This document shows, piece by piece, positions 55,133 to 63,118 of a stretch of DNA of 64,000 bases. Under the pieces are notes generated by a model that worked only from the letters and a program-made list of their open reading frames with translations, made no database searches and was not told the DNA's origin. Where the stretch lies: positions 1,550,001 to 1,614,000 of the forward strand of contig OZ245717.1 in assembly GCA_965226945.1 (NCBI GenBank). Direction: 5' to 3'. Each line of letters begins with the position of its first letter. Positions within the stretch are counted from its first letter, which is position 1. Origin of the DNA: SYLG01 sp965226945 (GTDB lineage: Bacteria > Planctomycetota > Planctomycetia > Gemmatales > Gemmataceae). A program made the position numbers and the translations under genes.

Positions 55133-57313
55133 TTACCTCACTGCCGCCTCGATCGCTTCGTCAAGAATGACACGCGGTGTCAAAAGCACATAAAGGAAGG
55201 CTTTCTGTTCGCGGCTGGGGAAACAACCAATGAGGAGCGATTGGCCATCCTCCAGGTCGGAGGCCACCGCAACGCGCCGGCGGCTCATGCGGGGGATTTG
55301 CAAATGAACGGGTTCATTACCGACCCGGGTCGAAACGGAACGGACCTCCTCGATGTGGTTCAAATCGACCCGCGATTCGAGGCGCACCTTGCGGCGATCG
55401 GCGCTTTGCACGGCGCGAAACGTCAACCGAAAACCCTCGTCAATGTGGGTGAGCGTGGGAGTCATTTTCTTTTCGAGCCCGCCCTCCTGCGCCCCGATCG
55501 GAAACGCATGCCGCTTGGACCCGAGACAACTGACTTTTTGACCGTTGAATGCCGTGATCTTCGGCGCCTGCATGACCCAGGTCTGGTTGTCGCCGGTCAC
55601 GCGGTCCATCAAGGCGCGCACCTGCGCGTCGTTGAGTTTGGTCAATCCCACCGGTAAGTAATCTTCCATGCTGGCCCGGGCCTGAGCAAAGGCGAGGCCC
55701 GATTCCAGCAGATCGTTTTCCTGGCTCTCGCTCGAAACCGTGATGAGCGATTGCCAGGACAAACCGAGCTTGCCGGCCAAATCCCCCTCATAGCGGATGA
55801 ACTTGGTCTCCATACTCGTCTGCCCCCAGCCGCTTTGTTCCCAGGCCGCCAGGTTTTTGGCGATCTCGGCATGAACGCGCTCAGTCGCCTCCAGGGCCAG
55901 CGTGGTTTTGTCCACGCGAAACTGCTTTTCGGCCCATTCAGGGGAAGGCGACGCCCCCCGCCACATGGCGGCATTGAGAGTGAAGATCAATTGAAGCTTG
56001 AGTTCATTGAGAGCGTTGTCGTCTGGCTTGCCGCCTCGAGAAATCCGAGACAGCACTTTTTCCACGGAATACATGCGCGTTATGGTGGGAGAGGTATCTT
56101 TGGGATTCTCAATCTCCAAAGACCAGTTGTCATAGTTCTCTGTCACCCAGTGCCAGTCCGCGTCGGGAAGGTCGAAATAATCGTTTGCGTCGGTTAGACC
56201 CGTCCAGGCAACCAAGGCGATCAGGGCGGCGCCGATCAGCCAGACGACTCGCCCCGGTTGCGCGCTAAAACGCAGAGCCCTGATCCGCTGGGAGATCGCC
56301 CGCTTGCGCCAGTAGGAGGAGAAGAAACCGACGAGAGATACCGAGACCTTCCAGCTTGAGGTCCTTTGCGGCCGGGCCGCCAGTTCGAGCAAGAGTTCGC
56401 CGTAACCCAGCCGGGTTGCGCCTTCCTGATGGGCCAGCGCATACGCATCGCAGGCTTGCTCGCGCAGGGATCGTACGCGCGACGCGGCCAGCCAGTAGAG
56501 CGGATTCCACCAGTGCACCGCTGCGACGACGAGAAGCACCCAGTTCATGGCTACATCCCAGCGTTTCCCGTGCGCCAGTTCGTGGAGCATGACCATGCGC
56601 AGTTGTTGGTCGTTCCATTGTGTGGCATCGATGGGCAAGAGCAAAAGAGGGCGAAAGAAACCGAGCAAGGCGGGCTGCTCGACGGCATCGAGCAGTTTGA
56701 CCGCAAGGCTCGTGCGCATTTTGGCCTGCGCAGAACACTCCTTCCAAAGCCGGCAGATTCTTTCATCCTGGCAATCGGGAACCATTCGGACGACACGGCA
56801 GAAGCGCAAGTGATAAGCGATGGTTCCCATCAAAAGCGCGATGCCGACGACAGCCCAGATCCAGGGAAGCGCTGCCAGGATCAAAAGAAGGCCAAATAAG
56901 GCCGCGGTTTCGGAGGAGGTTCGCGAAGGAGAGCGAATTTCCTCAGGCGTGGACGCGGCGAAGGAAGCCTGAGGGGCCGAACTCAGCGGGTTGGTAGGCC
57001 CGTCCTGGGTTTCGGCCAAGCTGTCGTCGGTTTCTACCGGGAATTCCACCTGCCTGAACACCAGGTTTTGCAAAGTCCAAAGGTTCTGCAAGCTCCAATC
57101 GCTGGCGGGCGCGAACGGCATCAGCAAGCGCACCAGCACGATCGACCACAAAAGACAGACTTGAGCAGCGTTCAGCCAGCGCCTGAAAGCCAGGTTGATC
57201 GTAAGCACGATCAAAACAAGCGGAATGGCGCCCCCCGTGGCATAAAGCGCCAGTTCCAATCCGATCGTGAGCCCTTCCTGGGCAATTGAAAACAACGACA
57301 TGAATCCATTCAT
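55133..57313 (-). CDS. M56 (BlaR1-type) membrane metallopeptidase with secretin-like C-terminus
   Basis: 726 residues. Transmembrane helices lie at about 22-42, 52-68, 138-165 and near 360-375. The zinc-peptidase motif is MLHELAHGKRWD (H244, E245, H248) with the third ligand E285 in REQACDAYAL, the standard M56 pattern. BlaR1/MecR1 proteins sense a signal outside and cleave the BlaI/MecI repressor. Here no penicillin-binding sensor domain follows. The extracytoplasmic C-terminus (about 590-726) instead looks like the C-terminal part of a secretin domain: WVMQAPKITAFNGQKVSCLG, TPTLTHIDEGFRLTFRAV, SLLIGCFPSR, LLTPRVILDE. Its ATG overlaps the blaI stop (57310-57313), so the two are co-translated. 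Confidence 0.9.
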   Translation of the reverse strand: MNGFMSLFSIAQEGLTIGLELALYATGGAIPLVLIVLTINLAFRRWLNAAQVCLLWSIVLVRLLMPFAPASDWSLQNLWTLQNLVFRQVEFPVETDDSLAETQDGPTNPLSSAPQASFAASTPEEIRSPSRTSSETAALFGLLLILAALPWIWAVVGIALLMGTIAYHLRFCRVVRMVPDCQDERICRLWKECSAQAKMRTSLAVKLLDAVEQPALLGFFRPLLLLPIDATQWNDQQLRMVMLHELAHGKRWDVAMNWVLLVVAAVHWWNPLYWLAASRVRSLREQACDAYALAHQEGATRLGYGELLLELAARPQRTSSWKVSVSLVGFFSSYWRKRAISQRIRALRFSAQPGRVVWLIGAALIALVAWTGLTDANDYFDLPDADWHWVTENYDNWSLEIENPKDTSPTITRMYSVEKVLSRISRGGKPDDNALNELKLQLIFTLNAAMWRGASPSPEWAEKQFRVDKTTLALEATERVHAEIAKNLAAWEQSGWGQTSMETKFIRYEGDLAGKLGLSWQSLITVSSESQENDLLESGLAFAQARASMEDYLPVGLTKLNDAQVRALMDRVTGDNQTWVMQAPKITAFNGQKVSCLGSKRHAFPIGAQEGGLEKKMTPTLTHIDEGFRLTFRAVQSADRRKVRLESRVDLNHIEEVRSVSTRVGNEPVHLQIPRMSRRRVAVASDLEDGQSLLIGCFPSREQKAFLYVLLTPRVILDEAIEAAVR

Positions 57314-57687
57314 GACTTTCCTTCCTGTTCATTAAGAATTTCTCGGAGTTGCGCGATCTCGTTGGGTGACAATTTCGAACTGCGAAGAAAATGGGCAAGC
57401 AAGGGCGCCGATTCTCCGCAAAAAACGCGTTCGAGGAACGAGCGACTAGCCTGTTTGATGCAATCGCCCTGGCGTACCGAGGAGCGATAAACGTAGCGAT
57501 TGCCTTGCGGTTCGTAGGCAAGCACGTTTTTCTTGACGAGGCGGTGCAGCATCGTCTTGATGGTCGCGGGCGCCCAGGCTTCCTGGGCTTCCAGTTGGGT
57601 GATCACTTCCTGGGCAGTCAGCGGCTGACCGCTCCAGATGACATTCATGACCTGCCACTCGGCATCCGAGATGGAAACGGCCGACAT
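57310..57687 (-). CDS. BlaI/MecI/CopY-family transcriptional repressor
   Basis: 125 residues with a winged-helix domain: SISDAEWQVMNVIWSGQPLT, AQEVITQLEAQEAWAPATIK, TMLHRLVKKNVLAYEPQGNR (recognition helix and wing), then a dimerisation tail (RSFLERVFCGESAPLLAHFL). It should repress its own operon with the M56 gene and be inactivated by that peptidase's signalling. Two palindromic operators matching the family's TACA-n2-TGTA consensus lie 30-60 bp upstream (57717-57746). Confidence 0.95.
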   Translation of the reverse strand: MSAVSISDAEWQVMNVIWSGQPLTAQEVITQLEAQEAWAPATIKTMLHRLVKKNVLAYEPQGNRYVYRSSVRQGDCIKQASRSFLERVFCGESAPLLAHFLRSSKLSPNEIAQLREILNEQEGKS

Positions 57688-57716
57688 CCTGTCCTCCCTT
57701 CCTTCCTCGCGGGTTG

Positions 57717-57746
57717 ATTACATGTGTAAATAATTACAAATGTAAT
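57717..57746. promoter_or_regulatory. Two BlaI-type operator palindromes
   Basis: ttacatgtgtaa at 57718-57729 and attacaaatgtaat at 57733-57746; both are perfect palindromes with the TACA-n2-TGTA core that BlaI/MecI repressors bind. They are AT-rich against a GC-rich background and lie between the repressor start (57687) and the divergent oxygenase gene (57945), so they probably control the repressor operon and perhaps also the divergent gene. Confidence 0.85.
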
Positions 57747-57944
57747 CGCGCGTCAAGAGGGGAATCGGGCCGCGACGCTGGACACGCACCAAAATCCGGA
57801 CCCAATCGAGGACATTTCCTGGGTTACGGCACTCGGGGAATAAGCCCTATACTTGCTCAAAAAGCAGGTGACGAAAGGCCACCGAATCCGATTGCCACGC
57901 GCATTCCATTCGTTTCAAAAAACCTTAATCAAGAGATCAAGGCT

Positions 57945-60278
57945 ATGGCAAATCCCAAGCAGGAAGCAGCAACGGTCGCGTGGTTGACCGAAGCGATCGC
58001 CGATGCCACCAAGTCCGCCAAGTTTTGCACCGCCGGCCGATTTCCTGAATCCGATCCAGGTCTGCATGTTGAAGGCATTGGATCGGTTCTATTTCCCATG
58101 AACCGAAAAACCGAAATGGCGATGTTGAAGGTGGGAAAGGTCGCCCCCTATGGCAAAGGAACGCAAACCCTGGTGAACCAGAAGGTCAGAAAGACCTTGG
58201 AAGTGAATCCTCGTCAGTTCTCGTTAGGTGCAAAATGGGAAACGGCCGTCTCAAGCCTTATGAATACCGTCGCAACGGAACTCGGGCTTCCCGCGGATCG
58301 CCTCGATGCCAAGCTGTATAAGCTGTTGATTTATGGTCCGGGAGGTTTTTTTCTGCCCCACAAAGATAGTGAAAAACAAAACGGAATGGTTGCCAGTCTT
58401 GTTATCGTCCTTCCACATTCTTTTGACGGTGGAGAATTGAAGGTCGCTCATAGAATCCACGAAAAAAGTCATTACTTTATTAGTGCATCTAAAGAAAAAT
58501 CACCCGAGTATGTTGCCTTCTACGCCGATTGCAAACACGAGGTCGCCCCTGTCACCTACGGCACCCGAATTTGCCTGACCTACAACCTGGTCCTACGACC
58601 GGAAAAGAAGACCTCGCTGAGGCCGACAATATCACCGGAATCAGGAGACCATCTGGCCGACGCAATTCACAAATGGGTTTCAAAACAGCCCAGTAATCCG
58701 CTCGTCTTTGTGCTGGAGCATCAGTACACCCAGCACGGCTTGCAATTGGATTTGCTCAAAGGAGCGGATCGCATTTTGGGAACCTTGTTGGAGGAAGCGG
58801 CGGAAAAATCTCATTGCCAGCTATTCCTGGCCCAATTGGAGAGGCAGTGGGTTCAAGAAGCCTACGACGAATGGGACCGCGAATATGACTATGAAAACCG
58901 CCGACTCTCAAGGAGGGGACGCCTGCAGTACGGCAGCACCATCGACGATACTGTGACCGGGAAAGAATGGGTCGACGGCAACGGGAAAAAGCAACCCTGG
59001 GGCGAGATCCAGCTGGATCTTGCCGCCTTGGTTTCCGCGGAACGCATCGAGGATTGGGAGCCCACTTCCGAAGACTACGAAGGTTACACGGGAAATGCGG
59101 GAAACACCATCGATCGCTGGTATCATCGATCGGTTGTGGCCATTTGGCACCGTGACTATCATTTTGAAATCATCGTTCAATCGAGGACGTTGAACTGTCT
59201 GCCTTCTTTCTTTGCGATGGTTTCCAAACTTGGCAAAACGGCCAAGAAACACTCGGACGCGGCACGAAACGATTGCATTCGTTTCGCCAGGGCACTTTTG
59301 AAACAGTGGCATTATTCCCTCTTCGGCAGGGGGCTAGTTCCGGCGGAGAAAGCCCAATTTCAAAAGTTCATCCGGTGCTTGATCGAGTTGAATGACCCGG
59401 AATTGGTCTCATTTTTTCTCAAACAGCTCGCTTCGCACGATCATGCGTGCCCCATCAGCGCCTTCATCGTTTCCGCTTGCCGCAAGTTTGGCTGGGGGAC
59501 ATTTGCCGGAGAGCTGATTGCACTGCTCACACCTAAGGATGACACCCAAGACCGCGATGAACTTACCGCTGGCGATTGCGAATGGCTCTCCGCTTTTTGC
59601 AGAGCCAAGTCCAAGGACCCGGAAAAAGCCATTCTGGAAAAGAATCTGTGCACTCTGGCGGTATCCCGATTTTGCCTGCCACCCATTAACCCCTGGAGGT
59701 ATTCTCGGTCCACTGGAGAAGCCAACGACCGAGAAAAATCACTCCCGCATCTACTCAAAGCAGTCTTGGCGGCCGATCATTCGGAGGAACTGGGCCAACT
59801 GATCGAATTTGTTCAGAGATCTCCCAAGATCTTTCGATTGGAACAATCTCAGATCCCGACATTGAAATTGATATTTTCTTGGTCAAAAATCACATTAAAA
59901 AAAATACCCGATCGGTTATTCGGATGGCTGGAATTCACGCGTGGAAATTTGAAGGAGGCCACCAAAGAAAAACCGTTGCCCCCCAAGGATTGGCGGCGTG
60001 CCGCCGAAGTCAATTGCTCTTGTCCGCTTTGCACCGAACTAAAATCGTTTCTAATAAACCCAGATCAACCCAAAGGGCGCAACGCCGGGCCCGAATATCA
60101 TCGCATTCACATTAAAGACCAAATTGCAAGACACCGGCTGGATGTCACCACAGAGTTGGATCGGAGCAAACGGCCTTTTGCCTTGCTGTTGACAAAAACC
60201 AACGAGTCCTTTGATCGCGCGCTCAAAAGCTATGAGAACAATCGCAGATTGCTGGCGGCATTGCCAAAAGCAAAGTGA
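57945..60278 (+). CDS. Large 2OG-Fe(II) oxygenase (prolyl 4-hydroxylase-like) protein
   Basis: 777 residues from ATG 57945; an open frame extends further up, but through the operator region without domain similarity. The N-terminal part (about 85-220) is a double-stranded beta-helix dioxygenase: YKLLIYGPGGFFLPHKDSEK with iron ligands H139 and D141, VASLVIVLPHSFDGGELKV, then YADCKHEVAPVTYGTRICLT with the third ligand H198 and the 2-oxoglutarate Arg208. The other 550 residues are of unknown type, mostly helical, with a Cys pair near the end (NCSCPLCTELKSFL). Similar long proteins occur in diverse bacteria and fungi without a proven substrate. The upstream BlaI operators might also regulate it. 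Confidence 0.85.
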   Translation: MANPKQEAATVAWLTEAIADATKSAKFCTAGRFPESDPGLHVEGIGSVLFPMNRKTEMAMLKVGKVAPYGKGTQTLVNQKVRKTLEVNPRQFSLGAKWETAVSSLMNTVATELGLPADRLDAKLYKLLIYGPGGFFLPHKDSEKQNGMVASLVIVLPHSFDGGELKVAHRIHEKSHYFISASKEKSPEYVAFYADCKHEVAPVTYGTRICLTYNLVLRPEKKTSLRPTISPESGDHLADAIHKWVSKQPSNPLVFVLEHQYTQHGLQLDLLKGADRILGTLLEEAAEKSHCQLFLAQLERQWVQEAYDEWDREYDYENRRLSRRGRLQYGSTIDDTVTGKEWVDGNGKKQPWGEIQLDLAALVSAERIEDWEPTSEDYEGYTGNAGNTIDRWYHRSVVAIWHRDYHFEIIVQSRTLNCLPSFFAMVSKLGKTAKKHSDAARNDCIRFARALLKQWHYSLFGRGLVPAEKAQFQKFIRCLIELNDPELVSFFLKQLASHDHACPISAFIVSACRKFGWGTFAGELIALLTPKDDTQDRDELTAGDCEWLSAFCRAKSKDPEKAILEKNLCTLAVSRFCLPPINPWRYSRSTGEANDREKSLPHLLKAVLAADHSEELGQLIEFVQRSPKIFRLEQSQIPTLKLIFSWSKITLKKIPDRLFGWLEFTRGNLKEATKEKPLPPKDWRRAAEVNCSCPLCTELKSFLINPDQPKGRNAGPEYHRIHIKDQIARHRLDVTTELDRSKRPFALLLTKTNESFDRALKSYENNRRLLAALPKAK

Positions 60279-60342
60279 ATAACGAGGAATCCATTCTTCT
60301 CAAGTTGTACTCACCCTCAAGGAATCGACATTCACTGAGGCG

Positions 60343-60786
60343 TCAGGCTGACGCGCCGATTCGCTTCCCCCATCCACCATCCGGCCTGGCATCACAAAGT
60401 TGTCCATGCATATCAAGCCAGGGCCCGAACGGTACATCTGGAAGGGGATCGGAGCCAAAGCGTAGGACATTGCCGTCGAGATCTTCGACCTGGAACTCGT
60501 AAGCCCACTGGAAATTGGTCGGCGGTTGGCGAATTTTGGCGCCTTTGGACTGGAACTCTTCGTAGAGCGACTCCGCGTCGTTGACGCCGACCCAGATCCA
60601 GGCGCCGGGGTTTCCCTGGTCGCCGACACTGAGGAAAAGCCCGAGTTTATCGCGGCAAACACAGGCGAGCCAATTTCCTATGCGAAAATCAGCTTTGAAT
60701 CCAAGCGCGTTGACATAGTAATCGATGCTGGCCTGAAGGTTGGCCACGCGAAAAATCGGATTCACACCGCCAAGGACATTGGGCAT
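60343..60786 (-). CDS. VOC (glyoxalase/bleomycin-resistance) superfamily protein
   Basis: 147 residues with the beta-alpha-beta-beta-beta repeat of the vicinal oxygen chelate fold: NPIFRVANLQASIDYYVNAL, GFKADFRIGNWLACVCRDK, LGLFLSVGDQGNPGAWIWV, then a second unit NDAESLYEEFQSKGAKIRQP, YEFQVEDLDGNVLRFG. Metal ligands of enzymatic members are not obvious; many relatives are uncharacterised or bind antibiotics. No operon partner: it converges with the oxygenase gene and is 93 bp downstream of hisG, on the same strand. Confidence 0.87.
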   Translation of the reverse strand: MPNVLGGVNPIFRVANLQASIDYYVNALGFKADFRIGNWLACVCRDKLGLFLSVGDQGNPGAWIWVGVNDAESLYEEFQSKGAKIRQPPTNFQWAYEFQVEDLDGNVLRFGSDPLPDVPFGPWLDMHGQLCDARPDGGWGKRIGASA

Positions 60787-60879
60787 GACGGATCTCCCTG
60801 AGGAGAAAAGAACGCTCTAAAACCACCCATCAATCGACGATCTTACTGATCAGATCCCCGCCCATGCCCCCTGGCCCAC

Positions 60880-61785
60880 TCAATCGATGATCTTGCTGAT
60901 CGGATACTCGACAATGCCCCTGGCTCCTGCCTGGCGCAGTTGCGGAATGATCACGCGCACGCGCGATTCGTCGATGATCGTGTTGAGGGCCACCCAGTCG
61001 GGGTTGGAAAGCGATGAAATCGTCGGGTTTTGCAGTGCCGGCAACACGGTCAGCACATGTTCGAGGTCGCTACGCTTCACATTCATCATCAGGCCGACCT
61101 TCCCTTCGGCCTCGAGCGCTCCCTTGAGCATGAGGAGCATGTCCTCCATCTTTTCTCGCTTCCAGGGATCGTCGTAGGCGGCCTGATTCGAAATGAATCG
61201 TGTCGTCGATTGCAAGATTTCGGCAACGATGCGCAAGTTGTTGGCTCGAAGCGAACTGCCCGTCTCCGTGACGTCAACGATCGCATCGGCCAGGTGCGGC
61301 GGCTTGACCTCGGTCGCGCCCCAGGAAAATTCGACCTGGGCGGTCACGCCGTACGATGCCAGCCAGCGGCGGGTCAGTTCGACCACCTCGGTGGCGATGC
61401 GCTTGCCCTGAAGGTCCTTGGGACCTTGAATCGGCGAATCTTCGGGCACGGCGAGCACCCAGCGCACCGGGCGACGGCTGACCTTGGAGAAGACCAGCTC
61501 CGACATTTCGACCACCTTGGCATCGTTTTCGACAATCCAGTCGAAACCGGTCAGGCCGCAGTCGAGCTTGCCGTCTTGCACATAGCGGGGCATTTCCTGG
61601 GCGCGGATCAGCGTGCAATGAATCTCCGGGTCGTCGATGCTCGGATAGTAGCTGCGCGAGGCAAACTGGATCCGGTAGCCCGCCTTACGAAAGAGCTCGG
61701 CCGTGGCTTCCTGTAGGCTTCCCGCGGGAATGCCCAGTTTCAGGACTCTGGTTTCTTTCTTCGCTTCACTCATGGACCCGCTCAT
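60880..61785 (-). CDS. hisG: ATP phosphoribosyltransferase, long form
   Basis: 301 residues, the long (HisZ-independent) type with a C-terminal regulatory domain. It catalyses the first step of histidine synthesis (ATP + PRPP to phosphoribosyl-ATP). Motifs: LKLGIPAGSLQEATAELFRK, DCGLTGFDWIVEN, GKRIATEVVELTRRWLA, ADAIVDVTETGSSLRANNLR (PRPP-binding), and the regulatory domain from about 215 (KVGLMMNVKRSDLEHVLTVL, RVIIPQLRQAGARGIVEYPI). The C-terminal domain binds histidine for feedback control in this type. It is followed 93 bp downstream by the VOC gene and preceded by hisI (28 bp). Confidence 0.96.
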   Translation of the reverse strand: MSGSMSEAKKETRVLKLGIPAGSLQEATAELFRKAGYRIQFASRSYYPSIDDPEIHCTLIRAQEMPRYVQDGKLDCGLTGFDWIVENDAKVVEMSELVFSKVSRRPVRWVLAVPEDSPIQGPKDLQGKRIATEVVELTRRWLASYGVTAQVEFSWGATEVKPPHLADAIVDVTETGSSLRANNLRIVAEILQSTTRFISNQAAYDDPWKREKMEDMLLMLKGALEAEGKVGLMMNVKRSDLEHVLTVLPALQNPTISSLSNPDWVALNTIIDESRVRVIIPQLRQAGARGIVEYPISKIID

Positions 61786-61813
61786 CGTCTACCCTGTCCG
61801 CGCGATCGCAAAA

Positions 61814-62221
61814 TTACCCGCGCTTGTAAACCACCTTGGGATCAAACACCGGCTGACCGATCACCTGCGTCTCGCCGGGATACACTTTTCGGAAAAAGCA
61901 GGAGGCAAAGCCTTCGTGGCAGGCCGCGCCGCCGATCTGGTCAACGAGCAAAAGCACCGCGTCGCGATCGCAATCGATGCGAATCTCTTTGACGATCTGC
62001 CAGTTGCCGCTTTCCTCGCCCTTGCGCCAGAGCTTCTTGCGGCTGCGGCTAAAATAGACCGCCTTGCCCGTCGCCAGCGTCTCGCTCCAGGCTTCCTCGT
62101 TCATCCAGGCGATCATCAACACCTGGTTCGTCTGGGCACACTGGGCAATCGCGGCGATCAAACCGTCTTGCTTGGCGAAATCGGGCGTGACCGGCCCTGG
62201 TACTTGCAGCTCTTGTGTCAT
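61814..62221 (-). CDS. hisI: Phosphoribosyl-AMP cyclohydrolase
   Basis: 135 residues from ATG 62221; a longer start 15 codons up reaches toward apt and lacks family similarity. Third step of histidine synthesis, opening the adenine ring of phosphoribosyl-AMP. Motifs: LMIAWMNEEAWSETLATGKA, VYFSRSRKKLWRKGEESGN, and the zinc/magnesium site DCDRDAVLLLVDQIGGAACH followed by EGFASCF. There is no fused HisE domain, so a separate hisE is expected elsewhere. It is between apt (46 bp) and hisG (28 bp) on the same strand. Confidence 0.96.
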   Translation of the reverse strand: MTQELQVPGPVTPDFAKQDGLIAAIAQCAQTNQVLMIAWMNEEAWSETLATGKAVYFSRSRKKLWRKGEESGNWQIVKEIRIDCDRDAVLLLVDQIGGAACHEGFASCFFRKVYPGETQVIGQPVFDPKVVYKRG

Positions 62222-62267
62222 GGTTGGTTTTCTCCTGATGCCGTTTCCCGGCAAGGGAGGGTCCATT

Positions 62268-62786
62268 TCAAATGGTGATCAAACTTCGCGTGGGCAGCGG
62301 ATTGAGCAGTTTCTTTCCGTTTAAAAAGCCCAGCTCCAAGACAAACAGGGCGGCCACGGCCGTGGCCTGGGCCTGACGCAAGAGCTCGACCGCCGCGCCA
62401 ATCGTCCCACCGGTGGCCAGCACGTCGTCGATCAGAAGGCCGCGCATTCCCGGGCACAACGCATCTTCGTGCATTTGTAGTTCGGCCGTGCCATATTCGA
62501 GGTCGTAGCGCTGATTGATCGTCTTCCAGGGAAGTTTTCCCGGTTTGCGCAAGGGAATCAGCGGCTTACCCAGCACCATCGCCATCGGCGCGGCAAAGAG
62601 AAATCCTCGAGACTCCGCCGCCAGGATAGCATCGTACTGGAAGGTGCTAGCGATCCCCACCAACCGTTTGATCGTTTCGGCAAAGGCGTCGGGATCGGCC
62701 AATAGCGGCGTGATGTCCTTGAAAAGGATTCCCGGCTTGGGGAAATCGGGCACATCGCGCAGGAATTTGCTCAAATCCATCGTCAT
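62268..62786 (-). CDS. apt: Adenine phosphoribosyltransferase
   Basis: 172 residues from ATG 62786, preceded by GGGAGAG; ATG 62780 two codons later is an alternative. Salvages adenine with PRPP to AMP. Motifs: LRDVPDFPKPGILFKDITPL, ILAAESRGFLFAAPMA, LIPLRKPGKLPWKTINQRYD, the PRPP loop GLLIDDVLATGGTIGAAVEL. First gene of the apparent apt-hisI-hisG run on the minus strand. Confidence 0.95.
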   Translation of the reverse strand: MTMDLSKFLRDVPDFPKPGILFKDITPLLADPDAFAETIKRLVGIASTFQYDAILAAESRGFLFAAPMAMVLGKPLIPLRKPGKLPWKTINQRYDLEYGTAELQMHEDALCPGMRGLLIDDVLATGGTIGAAVELLRQAQATAVAALFVLELGFLNGKKLLNPLPTRSLITI

Positions 62787-63118
62787 TGCTTTCTCTCCCA
62801 AACAGACATTTTCTGGGAAAAGCCCGGTTTTGCCAGTGCGCGGCGAGGTGCCCCCTTTCTTGAAGGAATTCGTTGCCATTTTTACCGTCAGGGGTATATT
62901 CTCTTGCCCTCTTTTGCCCTCTTTTGCCGCCATGGCCCCCGTAATGAACGGGAATGAACGGGGAAATCGAACGGCGGAGTCGTCACCTTGGGGCGCGGCA
63001 ACCTTAACTTGAAGCGCGGTAACCTTAAAATGACTTCTTGGCCCATGAGATCGCCTCTCATCATTCGCCGTGTTTGGTATTTCAGACCTTTGAGTTGCGG
63101 AGATTCAGCCGGACCATC
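62787..63118. other. Divergent promoter region between apt and hisD
   Basis: 332 bp between oppositely directed starts. It contains several short direct repeats: ttttgccctc repeats near 62903-62925, aatgaacggg twice in tandem (62943-62962), and gcgcgg-y-aaccttaa at 62993-63007 and 63014-63028. No promoter consensus, attenuator or T-box was recognised. Confidence 0.5.
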
